Shown: positions 8,481 through 19,967 of the stretch, one piece after another
Layout of the letters: each line of letters starts with the position of its first letter
Position numbering within the stretch: position 1 is the stretch's first letter
Source of the DNA: Gammaproteobacteria bacterium
GTDB taxonomy: Bacteria > Pseudomonadota > Gammaproteobacteria > Pseudomonadales > Azotimanducaceae
Direction: 5' to 3'
Assembly (NCBI GenBank): GCA_028824555.1
Contig: JAPPDJ010000116.1
Location: 1 to 32,749, forward strand
Length of the DNA: 32,749 nt
Position numbers and translations under genes: made by a program
Notes under the pieces: generated by a model
Seen by the model: only the letters and a program-made list of their open reading frames with translations
What the model was told of the DNA's origin: nothing
The model's database searches: none

Positions 8481-9779
<1,299 letters not shown>

Positions 9780-10061
9780 ATGGATTCGGAGACGGTAGAA
9801 AAGCTGCTACGGCTGTCCGCGCTCGAGCTCGACGAGGACGGGCGGGCGCGGCTGCTCCGCGACTTGGGCCGGATCGTTGCACTCATCGACGAGATGCAAT
9901 CGGTCGACACCGAGGGAGTGGCGCCTTTGGCGCATCCGCTCGATGCCGTGCAGCCGCTCAGACCCGACCGAGCCGACCCCAACGTCGACCGGGCGACGCT
10001 GCAGCAAGGTGCTCCCGCCACGCGGGACGGTCTCTACCTGGTGCCGCGCGTTGTCGAATAG
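9780..10061 (+). CDS. gatC: aspartyl/glutamyl-tRNA amidotransferase subunit C
   Basis: 93 residues from the ATG at 9780. The pattern VEKLLRLSALELDEDGRARLLRDLG and the central PLAHPLD segment are typical of GatC, the small subunit that wraps around and stabilises GatA-GatB. The complex converts misacylated Glu-tRNA(Gln) and/or Asp-tRNA(Asn) to the correct amide form. gatA starts one base after its stop, so the three gat genes form one operon. Confidence 0.93.
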   Translation: MDSETVEKLLRLSALELDEDGRARLLRDLGRIVALIDEMQSVDTEGVAPLAHPLDAVQPLRPDRADPNVDRATLQQGAPATRDGLYLVPRVVE

Positions 10062-10062
10062 C

Positions 10063-11526
10063 ATGGCAGGCGATGCGTTCGCCACGCTTTCCGAGCTTCG
10101 CACGGAGCTGGCCGCGCGGCGAGTTGGCGCGGTGGAACTGGCAGAGGCGTGTCTGGACCGAATCGCCGCCGAGGCGCATCTGAACGCTTTCGTCTCGACG
10201 TGCCCCGAACGCGCCTTGGCCCGTGCCAAGGCCGCCGACCGCCGCATCGCCAAGGAAGGACAGACGGCGCTCGTCGGCCTCCCCTTCGCGCACAAGGACA
10301 TCTTCTGTGTGCAAGGGCTTCCCACCACCTGCGCCTCCAACATGCTGGCGAACTTCGTCGCCCCCTACGACGCCACCGTTGCGGCACGAATGGACGCCGC
10401 CGGTGCCGTGCTCGTGGGCAAGACCAACATGGACGAGTTCGCGATGGGCTCGTCGAGCCAGACAGGACATCTCGGCTCGGTGCGAAATCCGTGGGACACG
10501 GGCCGTGTCGCTGGCGGCTCCTCCGGCGGCTCGGCGGCGGCGGTGGCCGCAGGACTCGTGCCCGGCGCCACCGGCACCGACACCGGCGGTTCCATCCGCC
10601 AGCCAGCGGCCTTTTGCGGCATATCCGGCCTCAAGCCCACCTACGGCCGGGTGTCGCGCTACGGCATGATCGCGTTTGCTTCGAGCCTCGATCAGGGAGG
10701 CCCGATGGCGCGCACGGCCGAGGACTTGCGCCTCCTGCTCGCCTGCATGGAGGGGCGCGACCCGCGCGATTCCACCAGCGCCGAGGTGCCGCCTACCGCT
10801 CGCGACGCCAAGCCGCGCCCCTTGCGCATAGGCATCCCCGGCGAGTATTGGGATGCGCTCGGCACCGACATGGGCACCGCACTCGATGCCGCACGCCGCG
10901 CCATCGAAGGACTAGGGCACCAGCTAGCCGCTGTGTCTCTGCCCCACACCCGCGCCGCGGTGGCGTCCTACTACGTCGTCTCCAGTGCAGAAGCCTCGAC
11001 CAATCTCTCGCGCTACGACGGTGTGCGCTACGGCCACCGCGCAAGCGCGCCGAAGGACCTCGAAGACCTCTACCGCCGCAGCCGCAGCGAGGGTTTCGGC
11101 GATGAAGTGAAGCGGCGCATCCTCACCGGTGCGTATACCTTGTCGGTGGGCTACTACGACGCCTACTATCAGAAGGCACAGCGAGTGCGGCGACTCATCC
11201 GGCAGGACTTCCTCGACGCATTCGCGTCAGTGGACGCAATCCTCGGCCCGGTGACGCCGACGCCGGCCTTCGAACAGGGCACCATGCAAGCGGACCCCAC
11301 AGACATGTACCGCCAAGATGCGTTCACGGTGCCGGCTAGCCTCGCCGGGCTACCGGCGCTTTCCGTGCCCTGCGGCCAGGTCGAGGGCCTGCCCGTAGGC
11401 ATGCAACTCATCGGGCCGCACTTCGCCGAAGACCGACTGCTGGCCCTCGGCGAGGCATGGCAACGCGAAACCGACTGGCACATGCTGCGTCCAAGGGAAT
11501 CCCGTGCAGCCCCGGAGGCGACCTAA
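10063..11526 (+). CDS. gatA: aspartyl/glutamyl-tRNA amidotransferase subunit A
   Basis: 487 residues from the ATG at 10063. This amidase-signature subunit releases ammonia from glutamine for transamidation. The Lys-cisSer-Ser triad is visible as K78 (FAHKD), S153 (GGSSGGS) and S177 (DTGGSIRQPA), with the family spacing of 24 between the two serines. Length is normal. gatB starts on the base following the stop codon (TAA at 11524-11526), indicating tight coupling. Confidence 0.97.
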   Translation: MAGDAFATLSELRTELAARRVGAVELAEACLDRIAAEAHLNAFVSTCPERALARAKAADRRIAKEGQTALVGLPFAHKDIFCVQGLPTTCASNMLANFVAPYDATVAARMDAAGAVLVGKTNMDEFAMGSSSQTGHLGSVRNPWDTGRVAGGSSGGSAAAVAAGLVPGATGTDTGGSIRQPAAFCGISGLKPTYGRVSRYGMIAFASSLDQGGPMARTAEDLRLLLACMEGRDPRDSTSAEVPPTARDAKPRPLRIGIPGEYWDALGTDMGTALDAARRAIEGLGHQLAAVSLPHTRAAVASYYVVSSAEASTNLSRYDGVRYGHRASAPKDLEDLYRRSRSEGFGDEVKRRILTGAYTLSVGYYDAYYQKAQRVRRLIRQDFLDAFASVDAILGPVTPTPAFEQGTMQADPTDMYRQDAFTVPASLAGLPALSVPCGQVEGLPVGMQLIGPHFAEDRLLALGEAWQRETDWHMLRPRESRAAPEAT

Positions 11527-12969
<1,443 letters not shown>

Positions 12970-13066
12970 AGCCGCCGCGCTAGCGGCACCATCGGGAAAC
13001 GCACGCTGCCACCAACGCGCCCTCCAGCCGTTCCCTGCCGCACCGAAATCCGCCACCATCGACGCA

Positions 13067-13942
13067 ATGAACGCCACCGACCTCCTTGCACTCCTCTTGG
13101 CCGCGGGCCTCGGTCTCGCTGGGGGCAGCTTTGTCAATGTGGCCGCGCGGCGGCTGCCGATCCTCCTCGCCCGGCGCTGGCGGAACGAGGCGCTGGCAAC
13201 GCTGCACATCGAGCCCAAGACCACGCCGCCCTTCAACCTGGCTCGACCACGCTCCCACTGCCCGTCATGCAACGCGCCCATCCGCGTGCGTCACAACGTC
13301 CCCGTGGTCGGCTGGCTACTGCTGCGCGGGCGCTGCGCCGACTGTGGAACGTCGATTCCGGCACGCTACCCGCTGGTGGAACTCGCGGGGCTCGCAGTTG
13401 CGCTCGCCACCACCGCCGTTTGGGGATTCACCGCCCTCGCGCTCCTGCACAGCGTCTTCCTGCTCGCCCTCCTCACTGCCGCCCTGATCGATTGCGACAC
13501 CCGCCTGCTGCCCGATGAAATCACCCTGCCGCTGCTTTGGCTCGGCCTCGGCTGCGCGTGGACATTCCCCGAGCGCCCTGCCCTCCCCGATGCCGCAATC
13601 GGCGCCGCCACCGGCTACCTCGTGCTGTGGGGCATCTACCATGCCTTCCGCCTCGTCACCGGCAAGGAAGGCATGGGCCACGGCGACTTCAAGATGCTGG
13701 CCGCGCTCGGCGCTTGGTTCGGTTGGCAAGCGCTGCCGGCAATCGTTCTCATCGCCTCGCTGACCGGCCTCGCCTTCGCCTTGGCACGAAGGCTGCGGCA
13801 CGGCCCGCCGCCCACCGGCGACCCCATGGCCGCAGCAATGGCCTTCGGCCCGTTTCTTGCCATCGGCGGCTGCGTTACGCTGTTTCTCCATGACTGGATC
13901 GTCCATGCAACGCTGTTCCGAGGAACCCTCCTCGCGCCATAG
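13067..13942 (+). CDS. pilD: prepilin leader peptidase / N-methyltransferase
   Basis: A 291-residue multi-membrane aspartic protease that cuts type IV prepilin-like leaders and methylates the new N-terminus at the inner membrane. The N-terminus has the GSFVNVAARRLP signature. A zinc-binding cytoplasmic loop carries C65, C68, C90 and C93. The two catalytic aspartate motifs are IDCDTRLLPDE (141-151) and GHGDFK (204-209, D207). It is followed by coaE and yacG as in pseudomonads, but the usual upstream pilB and pilC are replaced by gatCAB, so its substrates must be encoded elsewhere. Confidence 0.95.
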   Translation: MNATDLLALLLAAGLGLAGGSFVNVAARRLPILLARRWRNEALATLHIEPKTTPPFNLARPRSHCPSCNAPIRVRHNVPVVGWLLLRGRCADCGTSIPARYPLVELAGLAVALATTAVWGFTALALLHSVFLLALLTAALIDCDTRLLPDEITLPLLWLGLGCAWTFPERPALPDAAIGAATGYLVLWGIYHAFRLVTGKEGMGHGDFKMLAALGAWFGWQALPAIVLIASLTGLAFALARRLRHGPPPTGDPMAAAMAFGPFLAIGGCVTLFLHDWIVHATLFRGTLLAP

Positions 13943-13990
13943 CAACCTGTCGGAACTCGCCGGGGTGCCAAGAGGCGGCGTCCCGTCCCG

Positions 13991-14031
13991 GCGCGCCCTG
14001 ACGGGCGCGTCGGCAGTTGCTGCGCAACTGC
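13991..14031 (+). repeat. family A palindromic repeat, short copy
   Basis: Contains GCGCGCCC-TGAC-GGGCGCG followed by CGGCAGTTGC-TGC-GCAACTGC. The third hairpin module of the full-length copies is absent. Confidence 0.8.
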
Positions 14032-14039
14032 TTCCGTCC

Positions 14040-14062
14040 GGCGCATTCAAGACGGGCGGGGA
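14040..14062 (+). repeat. family B unit, first direct copy
   Basis: A 23-bp sequence beginning GGCGCATTCAAGACGGGC recurs exactly at 14196-14218. Here it runs into a GGGGC-...-GCCCC hairpin (GGGGACAAGCCCCGCCCC); at 14196 the following sequence has diverged. Confidence 0.8.
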
Positions 14063-14138
14063 CAAGCCCCGCCCCTACGAGGCTCGTGCCGAATCCACCG
14101 GTGCGTTTCAACGCGGACGGCGGTGGGTTCGCGCCTTC

Positions 14139-14169
14139 GGAGGGAGGGCGTCTCGCCCTCCATCGCGCC
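14139..14169 (+). repeat. family C half element
   Basis: This 31-bp stretch (GGAGGGAGGGCGTCTCGCC at its start, ATCGCGCC at its end) is identical to the reverse complement of the right arm at 27247-27277. A GCGC-rich module follows, as at 27230-27250, but no second arm is present. Confidence 0.85.
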
Positions 14170-14195
14170 GCAAGGCGCGCAATCCGGGGACGGTT

Positions 14196-14218
14196 GGCGC
14201 ATTCAAGACGGGCGGGGA
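14196..14218 (+). repeat. family B unit, second direct copy
   Basis: An exact repeat of 14040-14062, 156 bp downstream in the same orientation. It is followed by a CCTTGCCCCTACGGGCG tail. Confidence 0.8.
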
Positions 14219-14249
14219 GCCTTGCCCCTACGGGCGATGCGAACATGGC

Positions 14250-14301
14250 GGCCAGCAGTTCGCGCAGCGAACTGCCAACGCGCCCGCAAGGGTGCGCTAG
14301 C
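14250..14301 (-). repeat. family A palindromic repeat, inverted short copy
   Basis: On the minus strand it reads GCTAGCGCACCC, then a stem with the GCGCCC-GCAA-GGGTGC module, then GGCAGTTCG-CTG-CGCGAACTGCTGGCC. It is closely similar to the copy at 112-163 and carries the same terminal GCTAGC that served as IS481 target there. Confidence 0.8.
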
Positions 14302-14320
14302 ACCGACCAACGGAGACATC

Positions 14321-14920
14321 TTGGCCAGCTACGTAGTAGGCATTGCCGGCGGCATCGGCAGCGGCAAAACCGCGGTTTCCGATCGCTTCGCCGGACACGG
14401 CATCGTCGTGGTGGATGCGGATGTCGCGTCCCGCGACGTGGTGCGCCCTGGCGAACCGGGTCTCGCGGCCATCGCCGAGCGCTACGGCGGCGCCGTCATC
14501 AACGGCAACGGCGAACTCAACCGGGCAGCCCTGCGCGAGCGCATCTTCCGCGACAGCGATGAGCGCCGCTGGGTGGAGCGGCTGCTGCATCCCGCCATCA
14601 ACCGTCTCATCGCCGAGCGCCTCGCCGCCGCCACGTCGCCCTACGCACTGCTGGTGAACCCCCTCATGCGGGCCCGCGACGCCCGTGCCCACCGCATCCT
14701 CGTGGTGGACGTGTCAGAAGAGGTGCAGGTTGCACGCACCATCGCCAGAGACAGCGTGGACGAAGAGCAGGCGCGAGCCATCATCGCCAGCCAACTTCCC
14801 CGCAGCGAGCGACTCGCTTTCGCCGACGACGTGATCGTCAACGACGGCACCGTCGACGAACTCGACGGCCCCGTCAAGAATCTGCACGCCCAGTATCTGG
14901 AGCTCGCCAATGGCGCATGA
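14321..14920 (+). CDS. coaE: dephospho-CoA kinase
   Basis: 199 residues from a TTG at 14321; GGAG (14312-14315) lies 5 nt upstream and the product then begins with the normal [16 protein letters not shown]. The P-loop is GGIGSGKT (about residues 10-17), followed by [12 protein letters not shown]. It catalyses the last step of coenzyme A synthesis. A longer open frame reaches back through the repeats but would add non-homologous residues. It overlaps yacG by 11 bp. The LID region ([26 protein letters not shown]) and the RD pair ([15 protein letters not shown]) look intact. Confidence 0.94.
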   Translation: MASYVVGIAGGIGSGKTAVSDRFAGHGIVVVDADVASRDVVRPGEPGLAAIAERYGGAVINGNGELNRAALRERIFRDSDERRWVERLLHPAINRLIAERLAAATSPYALLVNPLMRARDARAHRILVVDVSEEVQVARTIARDSVDEEQARAIIASQLPRSERLAFADDVIVNDGTVDELDGPVKNLHAQYLELANGA

Positions 14921-15137
14921 CACGGCCCGCATCGTCGTCTGCCCAACTTGCTCGAAGCCGGTCAAGTGGACGCCAGCCAACCCGTTCCGGCCATTCTGCT
15001 CGGAACGTTGCCGACTGATCGACTTCGGCGCCTGGGCCAGCGAAAGCCACGTCATCCCCGGCGACCCGGTCTATGACGACATCGACTCCGAAGACCTCGA
15101 GCGGCAGCGCGGCGATCTCGGAGACGATTTCGCTTGA
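14910..15137 (+). CDS. yacG: DNA gyrase inhibitor YacG, zinc protein
   Basis: 75 residues. The zinc site is C11-x2-C14 and C30-x3-C34 (VVCPTC ... [17 protein letters not shown]), the exact YacG pattern, followed by an acidic tail. In E. coli YacG binds GyrB and inhibits gyrase. The start overlaps the end of coaE by 11 bp, and the coaE-yacG order is the usual one. Confidence 0.94.
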   Translation: MAHDTARIVVCPTCSKPVKWTPANPFRPFCSERCRLIDFGAWASESHVIPGDPVYDDIDSEDLERQRGDLGDDFA

Positions 15138-15176
15138 CCCGCAAGGGCGCTCAGCCGAACGCAAGGCAAGACTGCC

Positions 15177-17699
15177 ATGCACCGAACGCTCCCAACCGAT
15201 AGCGCGCCCTATCGGGCGCGTTGGCAGTTCGCTACGCGAACTGCTGGCCTTCGTGCTCGCATTCGCTCGCAGCTACGGCTAGGAGCCACCGCCGTTTCTA
15301 CGGCAGAGGCTCCTAGCGTCGCAAGACATCGCCCTTCTGACGCCGCCGCCCCGGCACGCCTATCGCGCTCCCCGAAACTGCTGGCTCTTCTCCTGCAATG
15401 CCTTGTGCCGGCGGTGCTCGCCAGCGAAGGCGACTTGGCAGCGGCGCTGTGGTCGCACGATCCCGGCCGCGGCGTCTGCGGAGGCTACTCGGCCAAGCCG
15501 CTTGCGAGTCCTGACGCGCCCTTGCGCGAACAAGCCACGGTTGCCACGGCAGCCAGCCTCTCTCGCCTCGGCCTCTTGACCACTCTGCGCGGCAATGTGC
15601 TCGTTCGTCAGGGAGGCCGAGAACTGCGCGCACCAGCCCTCACCCTCGACGAGGAGGCACAGACTGCCCGCGCCGAGGGGGTCGCGGAGCTGCGCGACGC
15701 GGCCCTCCACCTGCGCGGCAAGAACCTCGAACTCGCCATGCGGGACGACTCCGCCTCCCTCGAACAAGCCGAGTTCGTCATGCTTGAGAGCCAGATGCGC
15801 GGCACCGCCGACAGTCTCGAGAAGCAAGGTGCCGGGCTCAGGCTCACCAACACCTCCCTCACCGGCTGCCCGCCCGGCCACGACGGCTGGATGATCCGCG
15901 CCGACCGCATCGAGATCGACCAAGACGAGACCTTCGCCACCGCCACGGACGCCCAGGTGCGCGTCGGTGGCATGCCCGTGTTCCGAGCGCCCTATCTGCG
16001 CTTCCCCGTCAGCGAGAGGCGCGTCTCTGGATTCCTCTTTCCCGAACTCAGCCACGGCGGCGTCAGCGGCATCGAAGTGGGCCTCCCCTACTATCTCAAC
16101 CTCGCGCCCAACTACGACGCAACGCTCATCCCGCGCCTGATGACCCGCCGCGGCACCGGCATCGACGGCGAATTCCGCCACAAGGCCCCGGGCAGCGACA
16201 CCGAGGTGCGCACCGCCTGGCTCGGCAACGACGAGCAGTACAACGGCGTGCTCTCACGCCGCGACTGGCTGCGCGCCGGCAACGAAGGCGTGACGAGCTT
16301 CGACCCAGCCGATCGTTGGCTCACCAGACTTGACCATCAAGGACAATTCGGTGCCTTCAGCACGCTCGTCAACTACGCCAAGGCGAGCGACCGCGACTAC
16401 CTCGCCGATTTCGGCTACGGCGCTGGCCCCGACCTCGAGTTCGCCAGCCAAGTGACCCTGCCGAGCCGCGCCGAGGCGCGCTACCGCCGCGGTGGCTGGG
16501 ACGCACGAGTCTGGGCCCAGAGCTTCCAGCCCCTCACGGAACGGCCAGCGCCCTGGCGCCGCCTACCCGAAGCAAACGTGGTGTATCGCGGCCAGTTGGC
16601 CGGCCCATTGGAATGGTCGCTGGCGAGCGTCTGGTCCTGGTTCGACCGCGACGATGCCGACCTCGCCGCGCCGTCTCTCGCCGGCCGTCGCCTGCACGTC
16701 GAACCCGGCGCCCGGTTGCGGCTCGCCCGCCCGTTCGGATTCTTGACCCTGGGCGCTGCCTACCGCTACACCGAGTGGGACCTCGATCACGCCCGCCGCG
16801 ACGCCACGCCGCACCGCGCCCTCGCCCGCGCCCGCATCGACGGCGGCCTTTTCTTTGAGCGCCCGCTCGGCGATGGCTGGATACAGACCCTGGAACCGCG
16901 AGTCGCCTACTTCCGCCAGGAATACGCCGAACAGGACCATCTGCCGAGGTTCGACGCCGCCGCTCTCACCTTCGGCTACGACCAACTGTTCCGCACCGAC
17001 CGCTTCGCGGGCCTGGACCGCATCGGCGATGCGCATCACGTTTCCGCCGGGGTGGTAAGTCGCATGCTCCAGGCCGAACGCGGCGTCGAGCGCCTCGTCG
17101 CCCGCGTCGGCGCCATCGCTTGGCTCGATGACCGCCGTGTGACGCTGAACGGCAAACCCGGCGCAAACGAAACCCGCCCCGCCGCCTTCGCCGGCGACAT
17201 GACCGGCCACATCGGCCCCGTGCGCATCACCGGCACCGCTGCCTGGGACACCGACGGCCGCCGCCTCGACGAAGCTGGCCTCGTTGCCATGACCCGCTCC
17301 GAGTCCGGCCGGATCATGAGTTTCGGCTATCGCCGCCGCGCCGCCATCGACGTGGACCAGACCGACATCGGCATCTACGCCCCCGTCACCCATCGCCTCA
17401 GCATCTTCGGCCGATGGAACCATGACTGGCAAAACGGTCAAATGGTGGAAGGATTCGCCGGCTTTGGCTGGCGCGGCTGCTGCGTCGAAGTGAAACTGCT
17501 GTGGCGGCGCTTGATCGACGCCCCAAGACACCCATCCTTCGGCAACGCGGGAAACCCCCTCCAAGCCACCGGAGCCCCCGATGCAACGCCAGAAGACCGA
17601 GTGATGCTCCAAGTGTCCTTGAGCGGCCTCGCCGGCTTCGGCCGCCGCATAGAGTCGCACTTGGAACGCGGCGTCCGAGGCTACCGCCGCACGCCATAG
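15177..17699 (+). CDS. lptD: LPS-assembly outer-membrane protein LptD with repeat-encoded N-terminal extension
   Basis: An 840-residue outer-membrane beta-barrel that, with LptE, inserts lipopolysaccharide into the outer leaflet. The OstA-like periplasmic domain (about 120-250) includes LTGCPPGHDGWMI; the barrel follows with GFLFPELSHGGVSGIEVGLP and LIPRLMTRRGTGIDGE. The four disulfide cysteines appear conserved: C101, C231 and the C-terminal pair C768-C769. The signal-peptide core (KLLALLLQCLVPAVLA) lies unusually far in, at about 67-82. Residues 8-47 are encoded by a family A repeat. No ATG, GTG or TTG occurs in frame between the repeat and the signal core, so the ATG at 15177, before the repeat, is the only standard start. 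Confidence 0.93.
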   Translation: MHRTLPTDSAPYRARWQFATRTAGLRARIRSQLRLGATAVSTAEAPSVARHRPSDAAAPARLSRSPKLLALLLQCLVPAVLASEGDLAAALWSHDPGRGVCGGYSAKPLASPDAPLREQATVATAASLSRLGLLTTLRGNVLVRQGGRELRAPALTLDEEAQTARAEGVAELRDAALHLRGKNLELAMRDDSASLEQAEFVMLESQMRGTADSLEKQGAGLRLTNTSLTGCPPGHDGWMIRADRIEIDQDETFATATDAQVRVGGMPVFRAPYLRFPVSERRVSGFLFPELSHGGVSGIEVGLPYYLNLAPNYDATLIPRLMTRRGTGIDGEFRHKAPGSDTEVRTAWLGNDEQYNGVLSRRDWLRAGNEGVTSFDPADRWLTRLDHQGQFGAFSTLVNYAKASDRDYLADFGYGAGPDLEFASQVTLPSRAEARYRRGGWDARVWAQSFQPLTERPAPWRRLPEANVVYRGQLAGPLEWSLASVWSWFDRDDADLAAPSLAGRRLHVEPGARLRLARPFGFLTLGAAYRYTEWDLDHARRDATPHRALARARIDGGLFFERPLGDGWIQTLEPRVAYFRQEYAEQDHLPRFDAAALTFGYDQLFRTDRFAGLDRIGDAHHVSAGVVSRMLQAERGVERLVARVGAIAWLDDRRVTLNGKPGANETRPAAFAGDMTGHIGPVRITGTAAWDTDGRRLDEAGLVAMTRSESGRIMSFGYRRRAAIDVDQTDIGIYAPVTHRLSIFGRWNHDWQNGQMVEGFAGFGWRGCCVEVKLLWRRLIDAPRHPSFGNAGNPLQATGAPDATPEDRVMLQVSLSGLAGFGRRIESHLERGVRGYRRTP
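15200..15317 (+). repeat. family A palindromic repeat inside the lptD reading frame
   Basis: A full-length copy: GCGCGCCC-TATC-GGGCGCG, GGCAGTTCG-CTA-CGCGAACTGC, a TTCGCTCGC middle segment, then CTAGGAGCC (about 15279-15287) paired with GGCTCCTAG (about 15308-15316) around an inner GCCGT/ACGGC stem. It is open in the lptD frame along its whole length. Confidence 0.88.
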
Positions 17700-17787
17700 G
17701 GAAGTGCCTTAAGTGCCTTCCCCAAGAACGACCTAGCCTTACCTCCCAGTCCACAACCCGGTAACCTTCCCCATTCGGAGACAAGCG

Positions 17788-19137
17788 GTGAGCAACTTGC
17801 ACAAGCACCTAACAAGCAACGCGCTTTGGCGGAACCGCCCCTTGGCAACTCTGGCGCTCGCGGCGGCCCTCAGCATCGCCGCGCCCGCCTGGCCCGCGCA
17901 GGTGTGCGTCGAGGGCATTGCCGCCATCGTCAACGAGGATGTGGTGCTCGCCAGCGAAGTGGCGCGTCGCCTTGCCCTCTTCGAGGAACGGATGCGCGCC
18001 CAAGGGCAGGACGAACTGCCGGAACGCGACGCCATCCTCAGCCAAATCCTTGAGCAACTCGTCATGGAGAATCTGCAGTTGCAGGAGGCCAAGGCGCGCG
18101 GCGTCGAAATCGAGGACGAGGCCCTCACCGACTCAGTGCAGGCGTACTCCGAGCAGCAAGGGCTTACGCTCGACCAGTTCCGCGAGCAGCTAGCCGCCAG
18201 CGGCATGAGCTATCGCGAGTTCCGCGACGAAGTGCGCCGGGAACTCACCCTGCAGCGCGTGCAGCAAAACGTCGTCAACCGCCGCATCTACCTCACCGAG
18301 CAAGACGTGGAATCGCTCATCGCCTCGCCCTTCTTCCGCGACTACATCTCCGACGAATACCGCATCGGCCACATCCTGCTGCAAGTGAGCCAGAACGCCA
18401 CGCCAGAGGCGGCCCTCGAAGCCACCCGCACAGCCGACGACATCGTGCGCCAGTTGCGCGAAGGCGCAGACTTCGCCCGCATGGCCGTCGAACATTCCGC
18501 CGCCAGCACCGCCCTCGAAGGCGGCGACCTCGGCTGGCGCAAGGCAAGCCAGATTCCGGGTTTGTTTGCCGAAGCGGTCCTTGCCCTCGAAGTCGGCGAG
18601 ACCGCCGACCCGGTGCGCGCCTCGTCCGGCTTCCACATCGTGCAACTCGTGGCCAAGCGCGGCGCATCGCAAAGGCGCGAACAGCAAACCCTCGCCCGCC
18701 ACATCCTGCTCAAGCCCTCCACCATCCGCTCCGAGGAGCAAACCGTCGAAGCGATCTGGGACCTCCACGCCCGCATCGTCGCCGGGGAGGACTTCGCCGA
18801 CCTCGCCCGCGAACACTCCAACGATCCCGGCAGCGCCCTCGCCGGCGGCGAACTGGGCTGGGCACCAGCCACCAACTACGTCGATCGCTTCCGCGAAGTG
18901 CTCGATGGCAGCCAGCTCGGCGACCTGTCCGAACCCTTCCAGACCGAACACGGCTGGCACATCCTCGAAGTGCTGGGCCGTCGCGAGGAGGACATGAGCA
19001 AGGAAGCCCGCACCGACATCGCCGCCCGCGTGCTGCACCAGCGCCGCTTCGAGGAAAAGCTGCAAGAGTGGCAATCGGAACTGCGCGACGAAGCCTTCGT
19101 GAAGACCATGGGTGGCTGCGGCGAAACCGCCGGTTGA
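17788..19137 (+). CDS. surA: periplasmic chaperone / peptidyl-prolyl isomerase SurA
   Basis: 449 residues from a GTG at 17788, with GGAGACAAGCG upstream as ribosome site. A signal peptide (about residues 15-37, ending APAWPA) precedes the SurA N-terminal chaperone domain (VEGIAAIVNEDVVLASEV). Two parvulin domains follow (about 190-290 and 300-400; each shows HILL and a GGDLGW or GGELGW motif). SurA escorts outer-membrane proteins such as LptD to the BAM complex, so its position next to lptD is functionally sensible. The stop overlaps the ksgA start as TTGA. Confidence 0.96.
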   Translation: MSNLHKHLTSNALWRNRPLATLALAAALSIAAPAWPAQVCVEGIAAIVNEDVVLASEVARRLALFEERMRAQGQDELPERDAILSQILEQLVMENLQLQEAKARGVEIEDEALTDSVQAYSEQQGLTLDQFREQLAASGMSYREFRDEVRRELTLQRVQQNVVNRRIYLTEQDVESLIASPFFRDYISDEYRIGHILLQVSQNATPEAALEATRTADDIVRQLREGADFARMAVEHSAASTALEGGDLGWRKASQIPGLFAEAVLALEVGETADPVRASSGFHIVQLVAKRGASQRREQQTLARHILLKPSTIRSEEQTVEAIWDLHARIVAGEDFADLAREHSNDPGSALAGGELGWAPATNYVDRFREVLDGSQLGDLSEPFQTEHGWHILEVLGRREEDMSKEARTDIAARVLHQRRFEEKLQEWQSELRDEAFVKTMGGCGETAG

Positions 19138-19967
19138 GCGATCCCCCTCGCCCACGACGGCTGAGGCCCCGCAAGCGCTTCGGCCAACACTTCTTGGTCG
19201 ATCAAGGGGTTGTGGAGCAGATTTTCCAAGCGCTCAGCCTCGCCCAAGACGACCACGTGATCGAGGTGGGCCCCGGCCACGGCGCCCTCACCGCACGACT
19301 GCTCAGCGAAGCCGCCAGCGTTGCCGCCATCGAGGTCGACCGCGACCTGGCGGCCCGCCTCACCACCCGATTCCCCGCATTGCAGCTTGAGGTTGCAGAC
19401 GTCCTCCGCACGGACTTGGCCGAGTTCGCCCACCGCACGCGAGGCCAAGCCCGCCACACCCGCATAGTCGGCAACCTCCCGTACAACATAGCCACCCCCC
19501 TCCTCGGCCAGCTATTCGGCTTGGCCAACTCGCCAAGTGGCACAGCCCCCAACCGCATCACCGACATCCACGTGATGCTCCAGCGCGAAGTGGCCGACCG
19601 CCTCAACGCTCGCCTCGGCAGCGCAGACTACGGCCGCCTAACCGTGATGGCCCAATACCACTGCCAAATCGAACGCCTGTTCGACGTTCATCCCACCAGC
19701 TTCCGACCCGCCCCGAAGGTGCGCTCCGCCTTCGTGCGCCTCCGCCCCCGGCCCAACCAACCCAACTGCGACTTGGGCGCCCTCTCGCAAGTGCTCCGGA
19801 CAGCATTCTCCAAGCGCCGCAAGACCATCGCCAACGCGCTCGCCCCCCTCGATCTGGACCTCCCTGCCCTAGGCCTCGAACCAACCCTCCGGCCACAAGA
19901 ACTGTCCGTGGACGACTACGTGGAACTGGCCCGTCAATTGGCCCCGCCTGGCTCAACTGCGCGGTGA
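19134..19967 (+). CDS. ksgA: 16S rRNA dimethyladenosine transferase KsgA/RsmA
   Basis: 277 residues from a TTG at 19134 that overlaps the surA stop (TTGA). Family motifs: RKRFGQHFLVDQ (13-24), the SAM-binding EVGPGHGALT (44-53), acidic IEVDRD (66-71) and catalytic NLPYN (114-118). It dimethylates the two adjacent adenosines near the 3-prime end of 16S rRNA during small-subunit maturation. An ATG at 19068 is in frame but lies inside surA and is less likely. pdxA, which lies between surA and ksgA in E. coli, is absent. The normal downstream partner apaG has been displaced by 3.4 kb. Confidence 0.95.
   Translation: MSDPPRPRRLRPRKRFGQHFLVDQGVVEQIFQALSLAQDDHVIEVGPGHGALTARLLSEAASVAAIEVDRDLAARLTTRFPALQLEVADVLRTDLAEFAHRTRGQARHTRIVGNLPYNIATPLLGQLFGLANSPSGTAPNRITDIHVMLQREVADRLNARLGSADYGRLTVMAQYHCQIERLFDVHPTSFRPAPKVRSAFVRLRPRPNQPNCDLGALSQVLRTAFSKRRKTIANALAPLDLDLPALGLEPTLRPQELSVDDYVELARQLAPPGSTAR

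Larger units (their letters stand above)
13943..14320. repeat. repeat mosaic between pilD and coaE
   Basis: 378 bp with no gene, largely made of palindromic repeats: a family A copy (13991-14031), two family B units in direct repeat (14040 and 14196), a family C half element (14139-14169) and an inverted family A copy (14250-14301). coaE begins 20 bp after the last one. A short stretch around 13943-13990 shows nothing recognisable. Confidence 0.8.

Noticed and set aside
14040-14218. Family B repeats as phage attachment sites
   Set aside because: There is no integrase or foreign gene between the two copies, only other repeats.
14123-14320. Upstream extension of coaE through the repeats
   Set aside because: The added residues come from families B, C and A repeats and precede the normal CoaE N-terminus; the TTG at 14321 has its own ribosome site.
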